Origin: Pseudomonadota bacterium
Lineage (GTDB): Bacteria; Pseudomonadota; Gammaproteobacteria; Acidiferrobacterales; UBA6901
Direction: 5' to 3'
NCBI GenBank assembly: GCA_021783175.1
Contig: JAJXUF010000049.1
Location: 1 to 21,197, forward strand
Length of the DNA stretch: 21,197 nt
How positions within the stretch are numbered: position 1 is the stretch's first letter; every line of letters begins with the position of its first letter. The notes beneath the pieces are model-generated. The model was not told the origin of the DNA. It was given only the letters and a program-made list of their open reading frames with translations, and ran no database searches. Positions 7,739 through 15,170 of this stretch are shown one piece after another. A program made the position numbers and the translations under genes.

Positions 7739-8251
7739 CTAGGGCGTAAACGATGCGGCAACTTCGCACTCCACTTCGTCAATAAGTTTTGGCAGAGCCT
7801 CACGCACTGCTCGACTGAGACCTTCGCCTGCACTCTCTCTGGTGTCGGCGATTTCCAAACCGAAAATGACCACCTTCGGCGGAAGGCTTCCGGTGAGTCG
7901 ACCAAGTTCCAGTGCCGCTGCAATCCCGAAACCGTGGCTGGACAACAATCCGCTGCCAGCAGTCAATGCTTGCGCATCCAACCGGTGCAACGTTCCCGGC
8001 CTAACGCCCGCACAAACCGCATCGAGTAGAATAAGTTTGGATGAATCGCGCGCCAATTCGAGCAGCATCAGGCCGGGCCGGTCACTCAGGGAGACCGCCA
8101 CGGCCTGATGCCCAAACCCGCGCAGAACAGATGAACCAAGAAGTGCCTCGGCGGCGAACCAGCCCAAACGGTCGTCGCCATGCGGTGAACCTACCCCAAT
8201 GATGTGAATTCGCTCCGCTATCGGAAACTCTCCAGCTCTTGCTTCAGACAC
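7739..8251 (-). CDS. [NiFe]-hydrogenase maturation endopeptidase
   Basis: About 170 residues of the HybD/HycI/FrxA-type protease family. It removes the C-terminal peptide of the hydrogenase large subunit after nickel insertion, in the cytoplasm. Seen: the N-terminal strand and loop IIGVGSPHGDDRLGW with acidic residues 26-27 at the place of the nickel-sensing acid, LLDAV with Asp77, and SSHGFG with His106, matching the Glu/Asp/His ligand set known for HybD. The start is not certain. I chose GTG 8251, which overlaps the end of the large subunit gene as GTGTCTGA, like other junctions here; an in-frame GTG at 8284 would add 11 residues. Neither has a strong ribosome site. Its place right after the large subunit gene indicates its substrate. 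Confidence 0.88.
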   Translation of the reverse strand: MSEARAGEFPIAERIHIIGVGSPHGDDRLGWFAAEALLGSSVLRGFGHQAVAVSLSDRPGLMLLELARDSSKLILLDAVCAGVRPGTLHRLDAQALTAGSGLLSSHGFGIAAALELGRLTGSLPPKVVIFGLEIADTRESAGEGLSRAVREALPKLIDEVECEVAASFTP

Positions 8252-9542
8252 GCGAAATGCGTAAATCAAGGAAATGTGTCGCACAGGAAATACACGGGTC
8301 GTAGTTGCGAATCACCATCTCGCAGCGCCGGCGCAGTTCGTCATCAGTGCGATCCAGGCCGTATGCCTCAAGGCTGGCACGCAGGTCCGCTTCGATCCGC
8401 GCCTGATTTTGGCTTGTTGGCGGCACGATTCTGGCATGCAAAACGTACCCGTCGCCATCCACGTCATAGCGATGCCATAGAATTCCCCGCGGCGCCTCCG
8501 TGCAACCCACTGCCTTTCCGGCATGTGGCTTGACTGTCACGTACGGCATCGGCGGAACCGTATAGTCCTTGAGAATCCGCGCGGCCTCCAGTATGGCACA
8601 GTAGATTTCTGCGGCGCGCGCGACGACACTGTGGAAAGGGTTGCGACTCGGCCAGCGGATACCACTCTCGTCGAGAACCACGCGTACCGCCGTCGGCAGG
8701 CGCTCAAGATTCAGATTGATCCGCGCCAGCGGCCCCGCAAGATAAGGTTTTCCCTCGAGGAGGCAGTGCAAGGCCGTCGAATGTTGAACCTGCTGTTCAC
8801 TGAAGTGCTGCTCAAAGTCCTCACTGGCGATATCGAGACCAGCACTCGATGCCAAGCGCCCGGCGTTCATCGGATATTCGTCCGAATGACGCAGCGCCAC
8901 GGTTACGAAACGTTGCTCAGACATGGGTACGTCGAGCCGGGCGGCCCAGCGCACCAGGGTTTCGGCTTCCGGCACGGCGGCAAGAAGCCGTGCATAAAGT
9001 TCAGCCACATCGGTGCGCGCCGGCGCATAATGAAACCCGCCTACCCGCACGCCAACCGGGTGCACCGAGCGTCCGCCCATGAGACGAATCAGATCATTGC
9101 CGAGCGCCTGCAACCGAAGCCCGCGGCGCACGATATCCGAGTGGTCCCTGGCCATGGCAGCGGCGTTTTCAAAGCCAAGGAAATCCGGTGCCGCCAACAG
9201 GTGGATATGCAATGCGTGGCTCTCTATCCATTCACCGCAATATAGAACGCGCCGCATGTCGCGCACCCAAGGGCCAGGGTCTACGGCAAACAGCCGCTCG
9301 AAGGCATGCACCGCACTCATCTGGTAGGCGACCGGGCATATCCCGCATATGCGCGCGACCAGGTCCGGCACCTCGCTATAATCCCTGCCTTCTAGCATCT
9401 TTTCAAACAGGCGCGGCGGTTCGAAAATCCGCAGTTTCAAGTCGGTAATGCGGCCGGCCCGGATTCCGAGTTCCAGCGCCCCTTCTCCCTCGACGCGCGC
9501 CAACACCGGCACGCGTATACTGATTTCGCGCCGCTCACTCAT
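8244..9542 (-). CDS. hyhL: Group 3b-type [NiFe]-hydrogenase large (alpha) subunit
   Basis: 432 residues. Carries the NiFe(CN)2CO centre that splits or forms H2. The N-terminal metal motif is RICGICP (Cys66, Cys69) and the C-terminal one is DPCISCATH (Cys417, Cys420). Nine residues follow His423 and are the expected peptide removed by the maturation protease encoded next. The modest length, RVEGEGALELGIR near the N-terminus and the company of beta, gamma and delta genes place it with soluble NAD(P)-linked group 3b enzymes (sulfhydrogenase-like) rather than membrane uptake enzymes. ATG 9542 is chosen because it overlaps the small subunit stop as ATGAGTGA; the longer open frame upstream is antisense-like and lies over the small subunit. 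No hyp maturation genes are in the window. Confidence 0.94.
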   Translation of the reverse strand: MSERREISIRVPVLARVEGEGALELGIRAGRITDLKLRIFEPPRLFEKMLEGRDYSEVPDLVARICGICPVAYQMSAVHAFERLFAVDPGPWVRDMRRVLYCGEWIESHALHIHLLAAPDFLGFENAAAMARDHSDIVRRGLRLQALGNDLIRLMGGRSVHPVGVRVGGFHYAPARTDVAELYARLLAAVPEAETLVRWAARLDVPMSEQRFVTVALRHSDEYPMNAGRLASSAGLDIASEDFEQHFSEQQVQHSTALHCLLEGKPYLAGPLARINLNLERLPTAVRVVLDESGIRWPSRNPFHSVVARAAEIYCAILEAARILKDYTVPPMPYVTVKPHAGKAVGCTEAPRGILWHRYDVDGDGYVLHARIVPPTSQNQARIEADLRASLEAYGLDRTDDELRRRCEMVIRNYDPCISCATHFLDLRISRV

Positions 9543-10332
9543 GTGCCGACTTCCAGTGCAATCCGGTCTCGGTAAACGGCGCCGCCGCATTGTTGATGCC
9601 GAGGAAACGGCGGCCGATCGCCTCCGGAAGCAGACCAAGTCCCTCGAAACGCCGTGCAAGCGACGCGCTATTGGCCGCCTCGCTTGGACCATAACAAGCA
9701 TAGCAGTCGCGCCCAAATCGCGGACACAATGCACCGCAGCCGGTGCGCGTAACCGGCCCCATGCACGGCAATCCACGTGCAACCATGACGCAAACTGCCT
9801 GGGAACGTTTGCATTCAAGACACACCTTGTCACGTTCGTCCACCGGTGGAACCCCAGATAGCAGCGCGCGCAGTGCGGCAAGCAGCTGGCGTGCATTTAC
9901 TGGGCAGCCCCACAGCTCAAAATCCACCTTCACATGCTGAGCGATGGCCGTCGACAATTCCATGCTGTCAATAAAAGCCGGTGTTGCATATACCGCTGCA
10001 AGCCAGGTGCGCCCGTCGGCAAGATTACGGAGCGCCTGCAGCCCCCCTGCAGTGGCGCAGGCGCCAATCGTTATCAAAAATCGGCTGCGCTCGCGAATGA
10101 GCTGGATTCGCTCAATGTCCTTGTGCGCAACAATGCTTCCCTCAACAAACGCCACATCGACGGCAGCTTCCGGATTCACGCCGCCGAATTCCGCAAAGTG
10201 AACAATATCGACCATTTGCGACAGCTCAAGCAATTCGTCACCGAGATTGAGAAAGGCAAGCTGACAGCCGTCACAGGATGCAAATTTATGAACGGCGATC
10301 TTCGGTTTGCGGTCTGCGAATTCAGTATTCAT
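9535..10332 (-). CDS. hyhS: Group 3b-type [NiFe]-hydrogenase small (delta) subunit
   Basis: 265 residues. Electron-transfer subunit that pairs with the large subunit. ASCDGCQLAFL gives the proximal cluster ligands Cys20 and Cys23, with IGACATAGG (Cys92) and LWGCPVN (Cys143) completing that [4Fe-4S] site. The C-terminal part has eight more cysteines (171, 174, 181, 190, 199, 203, 210, 213), enough for two further clusters toward the gamma and beta subunits. There is no Tat signal peptide, as expected for a cytoplasmic enzyme and unlike membrane-bound uptake hydrogenases. The ATG (10332) lies two bases after the gamma subunit stop, and the stop overlaps the large subunit start by eight bases. 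Confidence 0.93.
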   Translation of the reverse strand: MNTEFADRKPKIAVHKFASCDGCQLAFLNLGDELLELSQMVDIVHFAEFGGVNPEAAVDVAFVEGSIVAHKDIERIQLIRERSRFLITIGACATAGGLQALRNLADGRTWLAAVYATPAFIDSMELSTAIAQHVKVDFELWGCPVNARQLLAALRALLSGVPPVDERDKVCLECKRSQAVCVMVARGLPCMGPVTRTGCGALCPRFGRDCYACYGPSEAANSASLARRFEGLGLLPEAIGRRFLGINNAAAPFTETGLHWKSAHE

Positions 10333-10334
10333 GG

Positions 10335-11168
10335 TCAAAATCCAGCCACGCCAAGAAACTCCCGGATCACAGGAAGGTTGAACACCGGACCGTCTTTGCA
10401 TACAAACAATCCGCCAATCTGACAATGACCGCAGAAACCGACGGCACATTGCATGCTGCGTTCCATGCTGAGCCACATCGCGGAGTCCGCCACACCACGC
10501 CCGCGCAGCTGTTCCGCGGCAACTTGCATCATGGGCTGCGGACCGCACATCATGACAAGGGCATTGCGCAGGTCGGCCTGTACCTGGTCAAACAGGTCGG
10601 TCACCCGACCTACGTGCCACGGCCACAGTGTCGTGCCAACATCCGCAGCGATCAGAACCTGGGTACGCGGCTCGCTGGCCCATTGCTGGTAACGCTCTCT
10701 CCAAATCAAGTCATCGGCATGTTTGACACCTTGCACGATCACGAGCTTGCCGAAACGGTTACGCCGTCGCATCACGTAATTGATGACAGAGACGGCCGGG
10801 GCGCAGCCCAGACCGCCGGTAACCAGCATAATGTCCCGCCCCTGCGCGTCGTGCAACGGCCAGCCGCGACCATATGGACCGCGAATGCCCAGCCTTTCTC
10901 CGACACGCAGCTGCGCCAACCCTTTGGTGACCCGTCCTACCGCCCGGATCGTGTGGTCGAACAACTGATCATCTTCCGGATCCGACACAACCGAGATGGG
11001 CACTTCACCTACGCCAAAAAGATACAGCATGTTGAACTGACCGGGCGCGAAACGGTACGTCGCCTGCTGAGCCTGGTCGCACAGGCGCAGGCGCAGCGTG
11101 AATATCGTCGGCGATTCCTGGACGCGCTCGACGACCTCGGCGGCAAGCGGTTGCAGCAGATCACCCAT
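10335..11168 (-). CDS. hyhG: Hydrogenase gamma subunit, FAD/NAD(P)-binding diaphorase
   Basis: 277 residues of the ferredoxin-NADP reductase / PyrK-like group. It passes electrons between the hydrogenase clusters and NAD(P). Seen in order: a beta-barrel FAD domain with PGQFNMLYL and PISVVS (57-62); the pyridine-nucleotide motif TGGLGCAP at about 117-124; and a C-terminal iron-sulfur site with Cys241, Cys246, Cys249 and Cys257 (CAVGFCGHC), typical of a [2Fe-2S] cluster in PyrK-like subunits. Whether NADH or NADPH is used cannot be read from the sequence; relatives in group 3b mostly prefer NADP(H). The start ATG overlaps the beta stop as ATGGGTGA, and two bases separate its own stop from the small subunit start. 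Confidence 0.93.
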   Translation of the reverse strand: MGDLLQPLAAEVVERVQESPTIFTLRLRLCDQAQQATYRFAPGQFNMLYLFGVGEVPISVVSDPEDDQLFDHTIRAVGRVTKGLAQLRVGERLGIRGPYGRGWPLHDAQGRDIMLVTGGLGCAPAVSVINYVMRRRNRFGKLVIVQGVKHADDLIWRERYQQWASEPRTQVLIAADVGTTLWPWHVGRVTDLFDQVQADLRNALVMMCGPQPMMQVAAEQLRGRGVADSAMWLSMERSMQCAVGFCGHCQIGGLFVCKDGPVFNLPVIREFLGVAGF

Positions 11169-12267
11169 CGCCGGTTACCGCACAAATCGCTGTTGCTTCC
11201 TCGGTAATGTCGATGCCGACTGGACACCAGCTGATGCACCGACCACAGCCGACACAACCGCTGCGACCATACTGGTCATGCCAGCTGCCGAGCTTATGCG
11301 TGAGCCATTGCCGGTAACGTGCGCGCGTATCACTGCGCACGGTCAGGCCGTGGATGTAACTATGGCCTTGGGTAAAACAGGAATCCCAGCGTCGTACATG
11401 GGTGCTCATGGCACCATCGAGCTGCGTGACATCGGCCTCGGCCGAGCAGAAACACGTGGGACACACCGAAGTGCAGTTGCCGCACGCGAGGCAGCGTTCC
11501 GCCACCTGCGCCCAGCGGGGATGCTGCAGGTTTGCGAAAAGCACATCACGCAAATTGCGCGATGGCAGATGCCGCGTCTGCCGCTCGCGCGCTGATGCAA
11601 TCTGTGCCGCAGCCTCAGCAACTTGACTCGCGCTCACCGCTGCAAGCGAAAGACCCGACATTACTTCTGCTCCGCGTGCGCTTCCGGCTTCAACAACAAA
11701 TCCACCCTCAAGCTCACTCATGGCGATATCAAATCCTGCGGTAGCCTGCGGCCCATCGCCGGTCGAAGCGCAAAAGCAGGTGTCGGCCGGATCGCTGCAG
11801 TGCACAGCGATGAGAAATAGTGCATCGCGTCGCGCGGCATAGCACGGATCCGCCGCTGCATGCGCAAGAAAATGACGATCCTGAAGTGCCAATGCGGCAA
11901 GATCGCAGGCGCGCACACCGATGACCGCCAATTTATCGGATGGGGATTTTTCGCCCGAAAACTCGATGTTATTAAGTGACGTCCGCCGCGCTTGCCACAG
12001 CACTGCCTCTGGCGCAAACACCATCGGCTTCAAGGCCTGCGGCCCGTTCGCCCAGCCGAAAATGCGCGCACTTGATACCTTCTCTAGCCGATATTTTCCG
12101 CCAGACTGATGATCCCGCACACCCCGCGGAAAATCCTCAGCGCGCTCAACGCTGTCATAGACGATCGCGCCATCGCGCACCCGCGGCCCGATGCAGCGGT
12201 AACCCGCCCGCTGAAGCAGATCCAGCAATAGCTGGAATCCGGCGCGTGGAAGAAATCCTGTTTTCAT
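11161..12267 (-). CDS. hyhB: Hydrogenase beta subunit, two [4Fe-4S] ferredoxin-type clusters
   Basis: 368 residues. First gene of the hydrogenase operon and similar to the beta subunit of sulfhydrogenases and to anaerobic sulfite reductase subunit A. It relays electrons through two clusters near the C-terminus: [12 protein letters not shown] at about 259-270 and [12 protein letters not shown] at about 338-349. The region between residues 130 and 180 holds other conserved cysteines ([23 protein letters not shown]). The start ATG 12267 has GGAG five bases upstream; an in-frame start at 12291 would add eight residues and would fall at the predicted transcription start. The 234 bases upstream contain a promoter candidate, an inverted repeat and the terminator of the preceding unit. 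Confidence 0.92.
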   Translation of the reverse strand: MKTGFLPRAGFQLLLDLLQRAGYRCIGPRVRDGAIVYDSVERAEDFPRGVRDHQSGGKYRLEKVSSARIFGWANGPQALKPMVFAPEAVLWQARRTSLNNIEFSGEKSPSDKLAVIGVRACDLAALALQDRHFLAHAAADPCYAARRDALFLIAVHCSDPADTCFCASTGDGPQATAGFDIAMSELEGGFVVEAGSARGAEVMSGLSLAAVSASQVAEAAAQIASARERQTRHLPSRNLRDVLFANLQHPRWAQVAERCLACGNCTSVCPTCFCSAEADVTQLDGAMSTHVRRWDSCFTQGHSYIHGLTVRSDTRARYRQWLTHKLGSWHDQYGRSGCVGCGRCISWCPVGIDITEEATAICAVTGDG

Positions 12268-12300
12268 CCCGGCTCCGTGAAAGCGGTGCAAACAGATTTC

Positions 12301-12329
12301 ATTACATCACATCTCCCACGGAGTGTCGC
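12301..12329 (-). promoter_or_regulatory. Candidate promoter of the hydrogenase operon
   Basis: On the minus strand: GCGACA (12329-12324), a 17-base spacer, then TGTAAT (12306-12301) with TG at 12309-12308, an extended -10 of the form TGATGTAAT. The -35 matches four and the -10 five of six consensus bases. Transcription would begin near 12294, 27 bases before the ATG of the beta subunit. No sigma-54 motif or FNR box was found in the same stretch. The prediction rests on motif match only. Confidence 0.45.
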
Positions 12330-12350
12330 GGAAAAATCGCCCTGGTCCCG

Positions 12351-12372
12351 CAACGTTGGTCCAGCTACGTTG
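12351..12372. promoter_or_regulatory. Inverted repeat upstream of the hydrogenase promoter
   Basis: CAACGT (12351-12356) and ACGTTG (12367-12372) form a perfect dyad with a 10-base spacer, about two helical turns apart centre to centre. Its centre lies about 67 bases upstream of the predicted transcription start, a usual position for an activator site. A directly repeated TGGTCC (12343 and 12357) overlaps it. The regulator is unknown. Confidence 0.3.
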
Positions 12373-12383
12373 CTTCGCGGCAG

Positions 12384-12414
12384 AAAAAACCGCCGACACC
12401 CGCTTTTGTCGCGG
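12384..12414 (-). terminator. Rho-independent terminator after tag
   Basis: On the minus strand the stem is CCGCGACA (12414-12407) paired with TGTCGGCGG (12398-12390), eight pairs with one bulged G and an 8-base loop, followed at once by six T (12389-12384). It lies 86 bases after the tag stop and upstream of the hydrogenase promoter, so it separates the ATPase-tag unit from the hydrogenase unit. Confidence 0.75.
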
Positions 12415-12500
12415 GGCGCGCAATTTGGAGGCGATTCATTACGTCAAGTGGGGACACGCAGGCTGTTGCCGCAGAAACCGAAACTCGCATGCGCCGCAGA

Positions 12501-13103
12501 CTAGCGCCGGCGTCTGCCTGCAAGCTGCGCATGCCGAAAGCATTCAACCGTATGGTCGTTCACCATGCCTACAGCCTGCATAAACGCGTAACACACAGTC
12601 GGACCGACAAATCTGAACCCGCGCCGCTTCAGATCCTTACTCATCAGCTCGGACTCTCGCGTGCGCGCTGGTGCCTTCTTTCCTGAAGTACGTGAAGTGT
12701 GGATCGTGCTGCCATTCACGAACTGCCAGATATAGCGGTCAAAACTGCCGAATTCCTTTATCACCTTGAGGAATGCGCGCGCATTGGTGACAGAGGCATG
12801 CACTTTCAGCCGGTTACGGACGATTCCCTCGTCCTGCAAAAGACGCCGAATCCGGGTGCTGTCATAGCGCGCAATCCTGCTTGCATCGAAACTGTCGTAG
12901 GCCTTTCGATAATTCTCCCGCTTGCGCAGGATCGTCGACCAACTTAGCCCCGCCTGGGCTCCTTCAAGAATGAGAAATTCGAAAAGTGTGCGGTCATCAT
13001 GCACCGGAACACCCCATTCCTTGTCGTGATAATTCCGGTACTGGAGGTCGCCATCAGCGGCCCACGCGCAGCGCCGTTTCCTGATTGATGCGCTTTTTCC
13101 CAT
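12501..13103 (-). CDS. tag: DNA-3-methyladenine glycosylase I
   Basis: 200 residues. Excises 3-methyladenine from alkylated DNA, starting base-excision repair. Matches to E. coli Tag are clear: CAWAADGDLQYRNYHDKEWG, LEGAQAGLSWSTILRKRENY, and KRRGFRFVGPTVCYAFMQAVG followed by NDH. The zinc ligands known for Tag are present: Cys12, His26, His184 and Cys188. ATG 13103 is chosen; an in-frame start at 13139 lies nearer the ATPase D stop and would add 12 residues. Only 58 bases separate it from that stop, and no terminator or convincing promoter is visible there, so it may ride on the ATPase transcript. The C-terminus after the last zinc ligand is basic (AGRRRR). Confidence 0.95.
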   Translation of the reverse strand: MGKSASIRKRRCAWAADGDLQYRNYHDKEWGVPVHDDRTLFEFLILEGAQAGLSWSTILRKRENYRKAYDSFDASRIARYDSTRIRRLLQDEGIVRNRLKVHASVTNARAFLKVIKEFGSFDRYIWQFVNGSTIHTSRTSGKKAPARTRESELMSKDLKRRGFRFVGPTVCYAFMQAVGMVNDHTVECFRHAQLAGRRRR

Positions 13104-13161
13104 TAATGAAGTGCTCGACGATCTCGCCGCGAAATGCAATCGTCCCGGCAGATTTCAGTCG

Positions 13162-13779
13162 CTACCCGGCGGATTCGCGCAATAGTTTTATCTGATAGAG
13201 CGTGTTGCGCTCGTCTTCTTCTAGTGACGACTGGATATATCGAATCGTATCACGATAACGTGGTATCACATTGTACTTGAGGGCGTTTACACGCTTTTGA
13301 GTCTTACGCTGTTCCGCCAACAGCCGCCACAACGCTGTTTCCGCTTCACCCAGCCGTGCCAGAAGAACTGCCGCTTGCGCCAACCTGACCCGTGTCTGAT
13401 CGAAACTCGCGTCGGTCCACATGAGCCCCACGGGCTGCAGTGGCAACACTTCGGCGTTGACCGCAGGATACTCGACACCTATGCTTGAGCGCGGCAGAAT
13501 GGTCAGACGAAGAGCCGGCGCCAGACCCAGCGCTGCTTGGCGTACCATCTGACTCCCCATGCGCATCTGAGTCACCCCCAACCAGCGATAAGCATCCTGT
13601 AACGCAGTCCGCACCTCGGAGCGCAGACGTCTGTATTGCTCGAGACGCTCGTATACCAGCCGGGTGAGCAATTCGCGTTTCCGCTCCAACATCGCATGAC
13701 CCTGCTCGAGAAACAGCACTTGGCGCCGCAGGGAGAGAAGCGCGCTTTTGGTTGGCGGAATCTTGAGGCGCCGCTTCAT
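13162..13779 (-). CDS. atpD: A/V-type ATP synthase subunit D
   Basis: 205 residues, normal for subunit D. It forms the central rotor shaft of the V1/A1 head with subunit F and turns inside the A3B3 ring. The sequence starts MKRRLKIPPTKSALLSLRRQ, the family N-terminus, and has two long helices at the ends (about 10-70 and 135-195) that form the antiparallel coiled coil, with a short beta region between. ATG 13779 overlaps the subunit B stop as ATGA, which decides it over an in-frame start at 13803. It is the last ATPase gene of the cluster. Note that atpD here follows archaeal naming and is not the F-type beta subunit. Confidence 0.93.
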   Translation of the reverse strand: MKRRLKIPPTKSALLSLRRQVLFLEQGHAMLERKRELLTRLVYERLEQYRRLRSEVRTALQDAYRWLGVTQMRMGSQMVRQAALGLAPALRLTILPRSSIGVEYPAVNAEVLPLQPVGLMWTDASFDQTRVRLAQAAVLLARLGEAETALWRLLAEQRKTQKRVNALKYNVIPRYRDTIRYIQSSLEEDERNTLYQIKLLRESAG

Positions 13780-15170
13780 ACCTTCTCCGCAGACTTTTCC
13801 CAATGATGATACTTTGCAAGATCCGCCTCGCGCACGCGCGTCAGCTGATCTGGAGGCAGCAGAGACAGCAGCTGCCAGGCAATCGTCAGCGTCTCTATTA
13901 TGGTACGGTCTTCGTCCTCACCTTGGGAAATGAATCGCTCCTCGAACGCTTTGGCAAAGGCGAGATACTGACGATCTGTTTCCGCCAGCTCCTCGGCACC
14001 AATGATGGACGCGAGATTGCGCACCTCAATGGCGCGCGCATAGGATGCGTACAGCTGGCTTGCTACCCGCGGATGATCCTCGCGCGTATCGTCCTTGCCG
14101 ATGCCGTCTTTCATGAGCCGTGACAGCGACGGCGGAACGTGCACAGGCGGATAAATTCCCTGACTGTGCAGTTCACGCGACAACACGATTTGGCCCTCGG
14201 TAATGTACCCCGTGAGATCCGGAATTGGATGGGTGATATCGTCGCTCGGCATGCTGAGCACCGGTACCATGGTAATCGAGCCGTGGCGATTTTTTATGCG
14301 TCCGGCGCGTTCGTAGATTTCCGCCAGATCGGAATAGAGATATCCTGGATAGCCTTTGCGCGAAGGCACATCGCCCTTGGCGGTTGCCACTTCACGCAAA
14401 GCCTCGGCATAGTTGGTCATGTCTGAGATCACCACCAGAACATGCATGTCGAGCTCGTACGCGAGATATTCCGCAGCGGTCAGAGCAGTGCGCGGCAAAA
14501 TAAGGCGCTCGATTGGCGGATCGTCCGCAAGATTGATGTACATCACGACATTGCCGAGCACACCGCTTGACTCGAAATCTTCTTCAAAAAAGCGTGCATC
14601 GGCGTACGATACTCCCATGGCAGCAAATACCACTGCGAAATGGGCTTCCTCGCCGATGAGTTTGGCTTGACGCACGATTTGCGCAGCCAACCGGTTGTGC
14701 GGCAATCCAGAACCGGAAAAAATCGGCAATTTTTGCCCGCGCACCAGGGAATTAAGCCCATCTATGGTGGAAATGCCCGTCTGAATGAATTCACGCGGAT
14801 AGGCGCGCGCCGCAGGGTTCATGGGGCTGCCGTTGACGTTTCTCCTCAGGCTCGATATTAGCGGCGGACGATTGTCACGTGGTTGCCCCACACCATCGAA
14901 TATTCGCCCCAGCAGATCGCGCGACAAGGGGATCTCGAACGGTTGTTCGAGAAACCGAACCCATGTACGCTCGAGATCAAGATCGTCCGTACCCTCGAAT
15001 ACCTGAACCAGCACCACTACGTCGGAGGTACGAATGACCTGGCCATTGCGTTTGCGTCCACGGTGGTCGCGCACCTCAACGCGATCGCCGAGCCCCACTC
15101 CCGGCACTCCGCGCACGAACAAGAGTCCGCCGCGCGCCGCAGAATTCAGCCGGTATTCCTTTTCTCTCAT
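13776..15170 (-). CDS. atpB: A/V-type ATP synthase subunit B (non-catalytic)
   Basis: 464 residues. Pairs with subunit A in the A3B3 head and carries regulatory rather than catalytic nucleotide sites. The Walker A loop is replaced by FSGSGLPHNRLA (151-162), the hallmark of V/A-type B subunits. Further family segments are REFIQTGISTIDGLNSLVRG at 126-145, DMTNYAEALREV in the middle and GYLYSDLAEIYERAGR after it. Start ATG 15170 overlaps the subunit A stop by four bases (ATGA) and its stop overlaps the subunit D start in the same way, so A, B and D are coupled in translation. Length is normal and no key element is missing. Confidence 0.97.
   Translation of the reverse strand: MREKEYRLNSAARGGLLFVRGVPGVGLGDRVEVRDHRGRKRNGQVIRTSDVVVLVQVFEGTDDLDLERTWVRFLEQPFEIPLSRDLLGRIFDGVGQPRDNRPPLISSLRRNVNGSPMNPAARAYPREFIQTGISTIDGLNSLVRGQKLPIFSGSGLPHNRLAAQIVRQAKLIGEEAHFAVVFAAMGVSYADARFFEEDFESSGVLGNVVMYINLADDPPIERLILPRTALTAAEYLAYELDMHVLVVISDMTNYAEALREVATAKGDVPSRKGYPGYLYSDLAEIYERAGRIKNRHGSITMVPVLSMPSDDITHPIPDLTGYITEGQIVLSRELHSQGIYPPVHVPPSLSRLMKDGIGKDDTREDHPRVASQLYASYARAIEVRNLASIIGAEELAETDRQYLAFAKAFEERFISQGEDEDRTIIETLTIAWQLLSLLPPDQLTRVREADLAKYHHWEKSAEKV

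Noticed and set aside
8523..9245. 240-codon plus-strand ORF
   Set aside because: It lies antisense to the hydrogenase large subunit, whose motifs and length are complete; its composition (Arg/Pro/His-rich) is that of a shadow frame.
9543..9896. N-terminal extension of the large subunit frame
   Set aside because: It lies over the small subunit gene, has no hydrogenase-like sequence, and ATG 9542 gives the family N-terminus plus the usual eight-base overlap.
10278..11207. 309-codon plus-strand ORF
   Set aside because: Antisense to the well-supported gamma subunit and part of the small subunit; no family pattern in its translation.
13104..13161. GACGAT/ATCGTC inverted repeat between subunit D and tag as a terminator
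   Set aside because: The loop is 16 bases and no T run follows on the minus strand, so it is unlikely to stop transcription.
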